Positions 34,239-43,273 of a stretch of 55,773 nt of DNA are shown here, piece after piece; position 1 is the first letter of the stretch; each line of letters opens with the position of its first letter. Location of the stretch: positions 1 to 55,773 of the forward strand of contig JBHGYD010000044.1 of the NCBI GenBank assembly GCA_041920415.1. Direction: 5' to 3'. The notes below the pieces were generated by a model, which saw only the letters and a program-made list of their open reading frames with translations, was not told the origin of the DNA and made no database searches. Made by a program: the position numbers and the translations under genes. The DNA comes from JBHGYD01 sp041920415 (lineage in GTDB: Bacteria > Bacillota > Bacilli > Bacillales > Anoxybacillaceae).

Positions 34239-35687
34239 TTATTTCATTTTCTCGTTTCTTTTTACTTCGACACAACGCCCCGGTGTTGGAAATAACTTTC
34301 CTGCATTTAATAAATTTTTTGGATTGAACACATCACGAATATTGGTTTGTGCGATAATTTCTTCATCAGTGAAAATGAAGCGCATTTCTTCTCGTTTCTC
34401 AATGCCCACTCCATGCTCACCGGTGATGGATCCGCCGACATCGGCACAAGCTTGCAGACATTCGCTTCCAGCTGCCAGCGCTTTTTCTGTTTCCCCTGGC
34501 TTCCTCGAATCAAAAAGGACAAGCGGATGAAGATTTCCGTCACCAGCATGGAAAATATTAGCGATGCGCAAGCCATATTTTTCGCTGATTTGCTTGATTC
34601 GCTCTAACACTTCCGGCAGTTTGCTTCGTGGAATCACCCCGTCTTGTACTAAATAGTCCGGAGAAATCGCCCCCATCGCTCCAAATCCTGTTTTGCGATT
34701 CGCCCACCATCTTTCTCTTTCCTTCTCATCTTGGGCTACTTTCACTTCACGAACATTTCGGCTTCTGCATACTTCTAAAATTTCATGAATTTGCTCATCG
34801 ATACCGGCGGAAATGCCATCCACTTCAATAAGCAAAAGCGCTTCAATATCTTTCGGATGCCCTACCGGAAATGCCGCCGCTTCAACTCCCTCAATCGCTG
34901 TTTTATCCATCATTTCAAGGGCAGCTGGAACAATTCCGGCGGAGATGATATCAGACACGGCCTGGCTTGCATCGGAAACTTTATCAAAATAAGCGAGCAC
35001 GGTTTGCTTCGCTTCTGGATTTTTCAAAATGCGAACCGTTATTTTTGTTACAATTCCTAGTGTTCCTTCCGATCCTGTCAACAGTCCTAATAAATCATAT
35101 CCAGGCGGGTCAAGAATTCCATTTGTGCTAATTTCAATTATTTCGCCATTTGGCAAAACGACTTCCATCCCTAAAATATGGTTTGTCGTCACGCCATATT
35201 TCAAACAGTGTGCTCCTCCGGCATTTTCGGCAACGTTCCCGCCAATCGTACAGCAATATTGGCTCGATGGATCGGGAGCATAATAGTAGCCTTTATCAGA
35301 AATCGAATGGGTCAACTTAAGGTTTATAAAACCCGGCTCCACAACCGCACGTCGATTTTCAAGATCGACACTTAACAGCCGCTTCATCTTTGTTAAGCTA
35401 ATGATTACCTCGCCATTTAACGGAATCGCCCCGCCGCTTAACCCCGTTCCTGCGCCGCGGGCAAGAAAGGGCAAATCATTTTCGTGGCAATATTTCACAA
35501 TCCGTGCGACTTCCTCTGCACTATTCGGAAACACAACTGCTTTCGGCAAATGGCGGTGAATCGTAAAACCATCGCAGTCATATGCAAGCAAGTCTTCTTT
35601 TTTGTAAAGAATGGATTGAGCGCCACCAACGATTTTCGCAAGATTTTCGATATGTTTATCTTTTGTTTGTACGTCTTTTACCGCCAT
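34239..35687 (-). CDS. glcD: Glycolate oxidase FAD subunit GlcD
   Basis: The 482-aa FAD-linked oxidase of the PCMH fold has FLARGAGTGLSGGAIP (FAD pyrophosphate loop), the YAPDPSSQYCCTIGGNVAENAGG segment (in two parts near residues 130-155), TGSEGTLGIVTKITV and a C-terminal GDGNLHPL ... TGEHGVGIEKR pair that carries catalytic His residues. It oxidises glycolate (or D-lactate-like acids) to the 2-oxo acid and passes electrons to the FeS subunit GlcF. It overlaps glcF by 10 bases in the order E-F-D, so the three are co-translated. Confidence 0.95.
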   Translation of the reverse strand: MAVKDVQTKDKHIENLAKIVGGAQSILYKKEDLLAYDCDGFTIHRHLPKAVVFPNSAEEVARIVKYCHENDLPFLARGAGTGLSGGAIPLNGEVIISLTKMKRLLSVDLENRRAVVEPGFINLKLTHSISDKGYYYAPDPSSQYCCTIGGNVAENAGGAHCLKYGVTTNHILGMEVVLPNGEIIEISTNGILDPPGYDLLGLLTGSEGTLGIVTKITVRILKNPEAKQTVLAYFDKVSDASQAVSDIISAGIVPAALEMMDKTAIEGVEAAAFPVGHPKDIEALLLIEVDGISAGIDEQIHEILEVCRSRNVREVKVAQDEKERERWWANRKTGFGAMGAISPDYLVQDGVIPRSKLPEVLERIKQISEKYGLRIANIFHAGDGNLHPLVLFDSRKPGETEKALAAGSECLQACADVGGSITGEHGVGIEKREEMRFIFTDEEIIAQTNIRDVFNPKNLLNAGKLFPTPGRCVEVKRNEKMK

Positions 35688-37045
35688 GATTCCCCCTCCT
35701 TCAGACGATCCTCTTTTTGGTATGCCCAGTCAAGCAGCTGAACCGTATGCACAATTTTTTGGTTTCTTCCGTATTTCAGCACCCCCATCGCCATTTGCAG
35801 CATACATCCAGGGTTCCCCATCGAAATCATTTCGACATCTTCAGGGACATGCTCCATTTTACTTTTAAGTACGGCTCCTGCCATTTCCGGATGGGTAATA
35901 TTGTAAATACCGGCACTTCCGCAGCAGCGGTCAGCATTTGGCATGTGAACCATTTCCACCCCAGGAATACTAAGGAGAATATTGCGCGGCTCCTGACGTA
36001 TACCTTGACCATGTGCTAAGTGGCATGCATCATGATACGTAATCCGTGTCTTGATTTCTGCTTTTGGTTTTTCATAGCCTGTGTCATGAAGATATTTGGA
36101 AATGTCTTCTACCTTCGAAGCAAACTGTTCTGCTTTTTCACGCCACTCATGATCTTCGCGGAATAATTCTGGATATTCTTTCAACATGCAGCCGCAACCT
36201 GCCGCATTCACAATGACTGTATCGGCGTCTTTAAACGCTTCAATGTTCTGTTTCGCCAGCTTTCTTCCTGTTTCACGGTCGCCAGCGTGAACATGCAGCG
36301 CTCCACAACATGTTTGATTTTGCGGGATTACTATGTCATTTCCGTTACGGGTTAATACATTAATCGTTGCCTCATTAATATCACTGAACATCACATCCAT
36401 GACACATCCGGTTAAAAGCGCAACAGTCCGTTTCGTTTCCCCTTTCGCTTTAATGACACCCGCATGTTTGTATTTTTTGCGCACCGGCTGTTTGATTTCC
36501 GGCAAAATCGCTTCCATCTCCACTAAATGTTCTGGCATGATATTGATCAGCCGCGTTTTGCGCGCTACCTTTTGCAATCCGCTCTTTTGATAAAACTTTA
36601 ACAAATTCCCTAATAAATGCAGGCGATCTGGATGCGGAAACACTCCTTCAAGGAAAAATTTACTTACCGCTCCCTTCCAGCCGGTTAATGGCATAGCTTG
36701 GCGAATTTGCCCGCGCGCCTCTTCGATGAGCCCTCCAACATCGACATCAGCAGGACAGGCGGTTGTACATGCACGGCAATCAAGACAGGCAAAAACCGGA
36801 TTTGCAAAAGCTTCATTGACTTCAAGCTTTCCTTCGGCAACCGATTTAATGAGATGGACACGTCCGCGTGGAGAATGTTGCTCTTGGCCGGTTTGTTCAT
36901 AAGTTGGACATGATTCCAAGCACATACCGCAATGAACACAATCGGCCCATTTGCTTTCATCAGGCGGGTCATTCCAAAGATAATTGCCCAGGCTCGTCGC
37001 CGTACATGCCGGGGCTTGTTTTAAATCGCTTTCTCTTACACTCAC
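35678..37045 (-). CDS. glcF: Glycolate oxidase iron-sulfur subunit GlcF
   Basis: The 455-aa protein has two ferredoxin-like 4Fe-4S motifs near the N-terminus (CVHCGMCLESCP and CLDCRACTTACP) and two CCG (Cys-rich) domains, visible at QTCCGALHVHAGD and DRCCGSAGIYN, each with a preceding LTGCVMD or HDACHLAHG segment. It relays electrons from GlcD/GlcE to the membrane quinone pool. It starts one base after glcE. D-lactate dehydrogenase complexes look similar, but the E-F-D set next to malate synthase favours glycolate. Confidence 0.95.
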   Translation of the reverse strand: MSVRESDLKQAPACTATSLGNYLWNDPPDESKWADCVHCGMCLESCPTYEQTGQEQHSPRGRVHLIKSVAEGKLEVNEAFANPVFACLDCRACTTACPADVDVGGLIEEARGQIRQAMPLTGWKGAVSKFFLEGVFPHPDRLHLLGNLLKFYQKSGLQKVARKTRLINIMPEHLVEMEAILPEIKQPVRKKYKHAGVIKAKGETKRTVALLTGCVMDVMFSDINEATINVLTRNGNDIVIPQNQTCCGALHVHAGDRETGRKLAKQNIEAFKDADTVIVNAAGCGCMLKEYPELFREDHEWREKAEQFASKVEDISKYLHDTGYEKPKAEIKTRITYHDACHLAHGQGIRQEPRNILLSIPGVEMVHMPNADRCCGSAGIYNITHPEMAGAVLKSKMEHVPEDVEMISMGNPGCMLQMAMGVLKYGRNQKIVHTVQLLDWAYQKEDRLKEGESWR

Positions 37046-37046
37046 T

Positions 37047-38408
37047 TTATATCCCCCCTACAAATCGTCTATGATTAAGAGTATGATTCGGGTCAATCTT
37101 TGCTTTAATTCCTTCTAATAGGAAGAAATAAGATGGCTTTTCGCCCCAAACGTCTACTTTTTGCCGAAGCGCAAACGGCAAATGTTTCACAATCACGTAC
37201 CCACCAAGCGGTGTCACAAACTGACGGAACCGCTCAATGACAGTGACAACATCTTCGCCTGTCCCTTTTATATATACTTGGCATAACCCATGCCCTAGAC
37301 CACCGTGCGCCTCAATGGCTACATTCGCGGCATCCTGCAAGATGTGGCTTTCTTTGATGACTTGAAGGACGTCGAGATTGACGACACCGATTTTCAAAGC
37401 AGCTTCTATTTCATTGCCGTTTCTGCTCTCTCTTCCATTCGGATCGATTGTATAAAATTGTTTCCAAAATACTCGCACTTCTTTTAATGGCAAAATAGTC
37501 AAGTTGGTTTTCGACGGCTGAATGCGCTTTACAAAATCCTCTTGGTAATGGACTGAACTTTCGACATCTTCAAAGCCAATCGCTAATGTATAAACACGCT
37601 TCCCTGTTAACCGCTCTGATAAAGATGGACTTAACAGCTCAAGGGTCGTCGGCTCCATCATCGAATCTAGCAATCTCACAGCAAAAGCGCGAATCTCTTC
37701 GATCTTTCCTTCTTGGAAGGATAATAGAATGAGGCTTTCATATTTGGGAAGCGGGCGAAGCTTCAACGTTACTTCCGTTATCACTCCGAGCGTCCCCATT
37801 GAACCGATAAACAGCTTGTTCATATCATAGCCAGCCACATTTTTTACAACTTTGCCGCCCGAGCGGATAATGGTTCCATTCGGATAAACTATCCTCATCC
37901 CGATTACGCTGTCTCTCGCAGAACCATAACGAAAGCGTTTCGGACCGCTGTCATTTGCCGCAATGACTCCGCCAATCGTTGCATATTCCGGCCATGCCGG
38001 GTCTAAAGCGATCTTTTGGTTATATTCAGCTAAATATTCCTGCAATTGTTGAAACGGTGTACCCGACTTAACCGTTAATGTCATGTCGCCAACGGTATGT
38101 TCGACAACACCTTTATATTCCGCCAGCGAAAGCAAAATATCAGCGGTTTCCGTTAACCCGCCAAACCCTCTCTTCGTTCCGCCTCCAACTATATTTACTT
38201 TTTTTCCGTTATTGTCGGCGTACTTCAAAACGTTCGCAATTTCTTCTTCTGATTGCGGATAAACCGTTAGCCGACCGCTATTCCCTAGCGGATGGCTTTC
38301 GTTTTCCTCTACTTGAATTCGGCTGTCGCGTAAAATCGATTTTAATTCCGATAAAAATTCTGTGGCAAGCAATCCTAACACCCCTTGTTGTTCCGTAATA
38401 AGAAACAT
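37047..38408 (-). CDS. glcE: Glycolate oxidase subunit GlcE
   Basis: A second, smaller FAD-binding PCMH protein (453 aa): VNIVGGGTKRGFGGLTETAD, PEYATIGGVIAANDSGPKR, SGGKVVKNVAGYDMNKLFIG and GTLGVITEVTLKLRPLP. GlcE pairs with GlcD in glycolate oxidase. The start is not settled: the ATG at 38408 has no good ribosome site, whereas an in-frame TTG about 13 codons inside (LATEFLSELK) follows AAGGGGTG. It is the first gene of the cluster. The 200 bases upstream are AT-rich and hold an ACGAAAC-type repeated motif, but I cannot define the promoter. Confidence 0.92.
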   Translation of the reverse strand: MFLITEQQGVLGLLATEFLSELKSILRDSRIQVEENESHPLGNSGRLTVYPQSEEEIANVLKYADNNGKKVNIVGGGTKRGFGGLTETADILLSLAEYKGVVEHTVGDMTLTVKSGTPFQQLQEYLAEYNQKIALDPAWPEYATIGGVIAANDSGPKRFRYGSARDSVIGMRIVYPNGTIIRSGGKVVKNVAGYDMNKLFIGSMGTLGVITEVTLKLRPLPKYESLILLSFQEGKIEEIRAFAVRLLDSMMEPTTLELLSPSLSERLTGKRVYTLAIGFEDVESSVHYQEDFVKRIQPSKTNLTILPLKEVRVFWKQFYTIDPNGRESRNGNEIEAALKIGVVNLDVLQVIKESHILQDAANVAIEAHGGLGHGLCQVYIKGTGEDVVTVIERFRQFVTPLGGYVIVKHLPFALRQKVDVWGEKPSYFFLLEGIKAKIDPNHTLNHRRFVGGI

Positions 38409-38609
38409 CGTTTCTATAATTTCGTAAAAAACACTTTTCCCTTCTGGTTGAAACGAATACTACTTATTATTTATTTAATCACTTCTCCCACTATTTTTCA
38501 ATGAATTTTTAGAATTTAAAAAATAGTATAAACATATATAATTTTTAACCCATCTTAACTTAATGTTTCGTTTTGCATACGAATGGACTACCTGAGAAGA
38601 TCAAAATAA

Positions 38610-38684
38610 AAGGCTGTCTCATACAAGCCAGTCGTACTTACGAAGCGTAATGTACGGTGTCTGACACTTTTTTGAGACAGCCTT
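38610..38684. mobile_element. 75-bp MITE-like element
   Basis: Perfect 12-bp terminal inverted repeats (AAGGCTGTCTCA / TGAGACAGCCTT) enclose 51 bases. The ends look like those of IS elements common in Bacillaceae. The interior holds a GGTGTCTGACAC palindrome and no gene. A clear target duplication is not visible. Confidence 0.6.
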
Positions 38685-38751
38685 AGATAATAAACCATCA
38701 TTTCTATTATTGGTATAATAAATGTTTACGCAAATGGTAAATGAGAGAGTT

Positions 38752-38810
38752 TGAACTATCTACCACTTAACTCCGTTCGAAGTGGGAGACTTCTCGGTGA
38801 ACATGTTAAA
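38752..38810 (+). mobile_element. Solo IS200/IS605-type right end, copy B
   Basis: Stem CCACTT / AAGTGG (in ctaccactt ... aagtgggag) followed by GACTTCTCGGTGAACATGT, the same tail as copies A and C. The loop differs. No transposase gene is near. Confidence 0.6.
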
Positions 38811-38872
38811 TTCGGCGAATACGGAGGTAAGACATGTCAGAAATTCAAACTGAATTTATATAGATTGTCGGA

Positions 38873-39346
38873 TTATTTAGAAGAAATAGATCGATATAAT
38901 CGCTTAATCGTTTCGATATGTAATGCTTCATGGTAAAAGCTAAACAAAAATGCCTCACCAACTGTGTAAAACGTAATGCCTCCTCGGTTTGTAAATGGAG
39001 TTGGTAGTTTTTCATGCAAACGTCCTTTAATAAAGTCTTTTATTCTCGCTTTTTGTTCCGTTAAAATCACGGCAATCTCTGCTAATGATGGCGGCGTTCC
39101 TTCCCATTCTGCCGGTTTCGTTCCGGCACTGAAAAACTGCTCGTAATCTTTCGGAATGCCCATCTCTTCACCTAAAAGTCCAAAGACAATCTTTTCCTGT
39201 ACGAACGCAATGTGACCGAAGTTCCAGCGAATATTGTTGTTAAAACCTTTCGGAATGATATCCGAAATCTCTTCTGGAATTTTTTTTATCGTTTGCTCAG
39301 TTATTCCGCGCACTGTTTCCATATGGTGAATAATTGTTTGTTCCAT
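38873..39346 (-). CDS. DinB/YfiT-family protein
   Basis: The 157-aa four-helix protein has the three-His metal site of the DinB superfamily: an NFGHIAF His near residue 46 and FYHEALHIETI near 138-148. Members are Zn/Ni-binding and act as thiol transferases or unknown hydrolases, and many are of unknown function. It starts with a good GGGGAGGAG ahead of the ATG. It is a single gene. Upstream 39347-39483 carries no gene. The name DinB reflects homology to a Bacillus DNA-damage-induced protein and does not imply an SOS role here. Confidence 0.9.
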   Translation of the reverse strand: MEQTIIHHMETVRGITEQTIKKIPEEISDIIPKGFNNNIRWNFGHIAFVQEKIVFGLLGEEMGIPKDYEQFFSAGTKPAEWEGTPPSLAEIAVILTEQKARIKDFIKGRLHEKLPTPFTNRGGITFYTVGEAFLFSFYHEALHIETIKRLYRSISSK

Positions 39347-39483
39347 GAAAAACTCCTCCCCTTTTTAAATGATCCCCGTATAACCAATTCTTGGTCTTCA
39401 CGTTCTTTTCCTTTCAATAGGAATATTTTTTCATGTCCATAGCTTTGCTTTCATTTCCGCAAGCTTTCTCTTTGTTCTGTATT

Positions 39484-39514
39484 ATGGCGAACAGTGCCAG
39501 GCATTGTTCGCCAT
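39484..39514. repeat. Interspersed palindrome, copy 3
   Basis: Arms of 15 bp with one mismatch around a single base (atggcgaacagtgcc / ggcattgttcgccat). It lies 4 bases past the stop of the DUF2157 gene and may also act as its terminator. Confidence 0.85.
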
Positions 39515-39518
39515 GCAC

Positions 39519-41633
39519 TTACCGATCACTTATTTTCTCCAAAAGGGCATCGCCTGTTTTACTCACCCGAACATACGCGTAACGGGCCCGTTCTTGCACA
39601 TTCATCCCTGTTCCCTCTGGTATAAAGTACGATTCGATTCCGTAAATAATGCTATCCCCTTTCATCTTTCCGTTCAACAGAACATCTCCTTCTTGACGCA
39701 CGTATTGCTCATCTCTCTTTCCATTGATGGAATAAATTCCAGCGAATCGATAGACGCCTTCTTTATCTTTTCGCAAAATGACTTGGACGTTTCCTTGATC
39801 GTTCCAATTCCCAACATCTGAAATTTCATAACGAAGGCGAACATAATCTCCTTGAAGCAAAGAACGAGGGTCAACCGGAGCTAATTGTAATTTCACTACA
39901 GCTCCATGTTGTAAATGTTGTTCTTTATCAAATACAACGTACCCGATAAAAACGGTTTGAATCACTACAACGGCTAGTAAAGACAGCCATTTTTGTCGAA
40001 GCCAATTCGTCTGTCCTGTTCGAATGAATCCTCTTCGCTTCTCCAAAAACGCCGTTCCTAAAAGAAAGAGAATGCCGGAAATTAGTAAGCTGATCGACTT
40101 ATCTAGAAGGTCCCAAGCGAATTCATAGTATTTCAACACAAGAAACAGCCACCAGTAAAACCAAGCAATCCCAAGTCCCAATCGTTCGTTATGCTTTGAG
40201 TAGAAAAAGATGAATCCCACCACAATGACCACAAACGAAAAATTGGATAAAACATACCAATAGTCAACAGTAAAAAGGTCCATGCTCGTTAACAGAAGAA
40301 ATGCCTCTAACCCTAATGAAAGAGCGGAAAGACGCTCATATTTGTTGAACCTAATTAGCCAATACAAACATCCATTCAATAACAAAACAAATAAGAGGGA
40401 AAGGCGAAATTCATCTGTCCAATCAAACACGGCGACAAACCCGTAAACAGATAACGCGATGTTAGTAAGAATTCGCATGCCGACATTGGATGACTTTAAG
40501 TAAAAGAAAAGTAATGCAATACTGTAGCTAACTAAAATAAAAATGGAAATTTGAGATGAAACAATTGTCCCTATCCCATATCCGATTGCCAATAACGTGT
40601 ATCGAACAATGTCATTCCATTTCCTTAGAAAAATCACCGGCAAGACAAATCCGACAATGGATAAAATGAACAACAAGTTCGGTGAAAAATCGTTCGTCCA
40701 TATCGTAATAAGTCCCATAATACTCGACACAGCAATAAGAGAGGCAACAACTGTAACAATCACTTGAAATGCGACTAGAAAAGCGTTCCCTTTTGCCCCT
40801 TCGCTCGACATTTTTCTCAATCGTTTCAGAAAGTGAATACTTCCATAAACAAGTCCTCCAGCAAGCAATAGCCCAGCTAGTAAAACACCTTCTTGAAAAT
40901 ATTCAGCAACAAAACGGAAATATTGAACGATGATGAAAACACCGGCAAACATACCCGTGATCAGAAGATAGGAACGCCTTTTGGCGATGTTGAAAAAATA
41001 ATAAAAGAAACCGGAGAGAATGAGCACATAGACATACGACCATCCCGGAAATTGGTCATACACGACACCGATTTGGAAGATTACAAACAACCATCCTTGC
41101 ATCGCTGTATACGCGAGATAAGGAACGACAGGGGAACGATTGAGCACAAAAATGATTCCGTTTATGAACGCAAAAACGAATAGAGTAACAAACGATTCCC
41201 ACTCTCCTCGCTCCACCTGATACGAGGACGGAAAATAATAAAACCAAAAAGTAAGTTGCAAAAGTACAACACTTAATACACGAAGCGGTTCGTATCGGAT
41301 GATCCAGGCCAATACGCCACTTGGAATGAGCCAAATAAAAAACAACCAAAAGCTATCGGCATGGGAATTATAAATTTGCCCTATTAATGCCACAGTGATC
41401 CCAAACCCGATCGCTCCAGCAACAAACAGCCATTTGCTTAAAAAATCATGCCGCTTCATGACATATGCAAGAACAGCGCTCGCACCATAAAACAACCACA
41501 TGAAACCGACGCTTAAACTTACTTTCGTCAATCGGTCAAATCCTTGCCAATTAGCGGCAAAAAAATAAATAATTGAGGCTAACGTTAATGCCACACCCAT
41601 GAAGTATCCAGTCTTCACCCAGCGCTCTGTCAT
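39519..41633 (-). CDS. DUF2157 and GDYXXLXY membrane protein
   Basis: The 704-aa protein starts with a DUF2157-type segment (FFAANWQGF near residue 30) and continues through about 18 hydrophobic spans. From about residue 560 the GDYXXLXY family domain follows: LAPVDPRSLLQGDYVRLRYEI, then a beta-rich tail to ARYAYVRV. Both domains are conserved but uncharacterised in Bacteria. Here they are fused in one chain, while in some genomes they are separate neighbours. An ATTGAGA / TCTCAAT palindrome lies 19 bases before the start. A role in envelope homeostasis is often guessed. The sequence does not prove it. Confidence 0.88.
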   Translation of the reverse strand: MTERWVKTGYFMGVALTLASIIYFFAANWQGFDRLTKVSLSVGFMWLFYGASAVLAYVMKRHDFLSKWLFVAGAIGFGITVALIGQIYNSHADSFWLFFIWLIPSGVLAWIIRYEPLRVLSVVLLQLTFWFYYFPSSYQVERGEWESFVTLFVFAFINGIIFVLNRSPVVPYLAYTAMQGWLFVIFQIGVVYDQFPGWSYVYVLILSGFFYYFFNIAKRRSYLLITGMFAGVFIIVQYFRFVAEYFQEGVLLAGLLLAGGLVYGSIHFLKRLRKMSSEGAKGNAFLVAFQVIVTVVASLIAVSSIMGLITIWTNDFSPNLLFILSIVGFVLPVIFLRKWNDIVRYTLLAIGYGIGTIVSSQISIFILVSYSIALLFFYLKSSNVGMRILTNIALSVYGFVAVFDWTDEFRLSLLFVLLLNGCLYWLIRFNKYERLSALSLGLEAFLLLTSMDLFTVDYWYVLSNFSFVVIVVGFIFFYSKHNERLGLGIAWFYWWLFLVLKYYEFAWDLLDKSISLLISGILFLLGTAFLEKRRGFIRTGQTNWLRQKWLSLLAVVVIQTVFIGYVVFDKEQHLQHGAVVKLQLAPVDPRSLLQGDYVRLRYEISDVGNWNDQGNVQVILRKDKEGVYRFAGIYSINGKRDEQYVRQEGDVLLNGKMKGDSIIYGIESYFIPEGTGMNVQERARYAYVRVSKTGDALLEKISDR

Positions 41634-41651
41634 GCTCTACCCTTCTTTCTT

Positions 41652-41670
41652 ATTGAGAATATATCTCAAT
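41652..41670. promoter_or_regulatory. Palindromic candidate operator
   Basis: A 7-bp perfect inverted repeat ATTGAGA / TCTCAAT around five bases, 19 bases upstream of the DUF2157/GDYXXLXY gene, placed where it would overlap a promoter. The rest of 41671-42091 shows no gene. A TATAAT-like box near 42030 may serve the acetyltransferase gene. Confidence 0.4.
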
Positions 41671-42091
41671 TAAGTATTCTTTTCGTTCCTGTAGTAACAC
41701 TCGTCGCATATTTTGGTTGTGAACATCGTTGATTTATTTGAGTAGCGTTATGTTACCGATACTCATTGAAATCAGGGGAGCGACGTAAGCAAGAATGTTT
41801 TTTCGTTTGATAGGAGCTATCGCGATAGTGGGGCTATGAGCGGAAAATCGTCATCATAACATCAACAATGAATGATTCGTCTTACTATGAATGTATGAAA
41901 GTTGTTGCGAAAATATTAGGTATATTCATTATCAAGTTGGCACGAATAAAGAAAAAACCATAAATCTGTCTTTTTATAGTCTTGTTTAATTATGGCACTT
42001 GTTAGTTCGATAGTTAAGGTAAGTAATACTATAATATACAAAATTGTTTTAAAATAGAGAAAAAACGATGTAACAGAGGGAGTGGCTAAAA

Positions 42092-42589
42092 GTGATTATT
42101 AGACAAATCACTACACATGATGCGGAAGAATTCGTTAAATTGATTCAACAAGTTGAAAAAGAATCTGATTTTTTGCTTTGGGAACCAGGAGAAAGAACAA
42201 TGACGCCTGAACAGCAACGAAAAAGAATAGAATCGATGATAGAGGAACCAAATTCAACGATTTTTGTTGCCGAAATCGATAAAAAATTCGTTGGCTATTT
42301 GGTAGTCATTGGCGGGCGGGCAAAAAGAAACAAACATTCTTGTTATCTTGTTATTGGAATTTTAAAAGAGTTTAGAGGAAAAGGAATTGGAACAAAGTTA
42401 TTTGAAGAATTAGAGAGATGGGCACATGAACGTAACATTCATCGTTTGGAATTAACGGTCGTCGCTCAAAACGAAGCTGCATTGGCTTTATATACGAAAA
42501 TGGGATTTAAAATGGAGGGGATCAAAAAACATTCGCTTTTGATAAATGACGAATACGTTGATGAATATTATATGTCTAAGTTACTGTGA
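42092..42589 (+). CDS. GNAT-family N-acetyltransferase
   Basis: The 165-aa protein has the GNAT fold: N-terminal IRQITTHDAEEFVKL, central FVAEIDKKFVGYLVV, acetyl-CoA loop FRGKGIGTKLFEELE (R-x-x-G-x-G) and C-terminal LTVVAQNEAALALYTKMGFKMEG. The layout is that of RimI-like or small-molecule acetyltransferases such as SpeG/PaiA. The substrate is unknown. The GTG start is supported by GGGAGTGG. It is followed at once by the 221-aa protein, with a 17-base gap if the latter starts at 42607, so the two are co-transcribed. Confidence 0.92.
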   Translation: MIIRQITTHDAEEFVKLIQQVEKESDFLLWEPGERTMTPEQQRKRIESMIEEPNSTIFVAEIDKKFVGYLVVIGGRAKRNKHSCYLVIGILKEFRGKGIGTKLFEELERWAHERNIHRLELTVVAQNEAALALYTKMGFKMEGIKKHSLLINDEYVDEYYMSKLL

Positions 42590-42606
42590 AAAAGGGGATA
42601 TCTAAT

Positions 42607-43272
42607 ATGCCAATCCATCACATATGCAAATCATTTATATTGAATGCGCTCCATTTTCTAAAAGTGCCTGAATTAGACTTGCCAATACAAGCAATTGAAG
42701 AATTTGAGAGAATTTATCGTACTTATATTGAAAAAGAGAATGGAGACTTAATTGAATATACAAGCAGTTATCCAAAATACTTGTTTTTGAACTATATGAT
42801 TGAAAATAAAGACGTGCTTGTACATGGTTCGAACAACAAAAATATCGAGATTTTTGAACCGAAAAAACAATCGCTTTTTACAGGAAAGCCGGTAAAAGCC
42901 GTTTTTGCCGCATCAGACGGTATTTGGTCCATGTTTTTTGCGATCATTAATCGAAGTGAATATGTGGGTTCTTTACGAAATGCTTGTTTTACACTTCAAA
43001 CAAAAAAAGGAATGAAGCGATTTTATTATTTTTCAGTAAATGAAGAATTTAAAGGAGAACTTTGGAACGATGGATGTATTTATATCATACCCAAAAACGT
43101 TTTCAAACAAGGCGGAATTAAAGATGAATGGATATGCGAAAACAAAGTGAAACCACTCGCAAAATTATCGGTAACTCCAAAAGATTTCCCGTTTTTAGAA
43201 AAGGTGAAGCGTCATAAAGAAACAGACTCTATGTTAAAAGCAATGGTTAAAGCACTTATTTTTAATCGATGA
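42607..43272 (+). CDS. Hypothetical protein with HGS motif, ADP-ribosyltransferase-like
   Basis: Starts at the ATG at 42607 with AAGGGGAT upstream (a GTG at 42586 overlaps the previous gene). The 221-aa protein has an all-helical front and then VLVHGSNNKNIEIFEPKK followed by PVKAVFAASDGIWSMFFAI. An HGS/YHGS strand followed by F.P and an AVFAT-like segment is common in ADP-ribosyltransferase-fold proteins that are often toxins or enzymes of unknown role. No third catalytic motif is obvious. It could be a paired partner of the GNAT, but no activity should be claimed. Confidence 0.82.
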   Translation: MPIHHICKSFILNALHFLKVPELDLPIQAIEEFERIYRTYIEKENGDLIEYTSSYPKYLFLNYMIENKDVLVHGSNNKNIEIFEPKKQSLFTGKPVKAVFAASDGIWSMFFAIINRSEYVGSLRNACFTLQTKKGMKRFYYFSVNEEFKGELWNDGCIYIIPKNVFKQGGIKDEWICENKVKPLAKLSVTPKDFPFLEKVKRHKETDSMLKAMVKALIFNR

Positions 43273-43273
43273 A

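Noticed and set aside
38751..38936. A plus-strand frame of 61 codons across the IS200/IS605-type end
   Set aside because: It is made of the hairpin region and reads into the antisense of the DinB gene. No ribosome site or conserved content.
41671..42091. A regulatory RNA or gene in the gap before the GNAT gene
   Set aside because: Only AT-rich sequence with a possible -10 box near 42030. No hairpin set or open frame worth a call.
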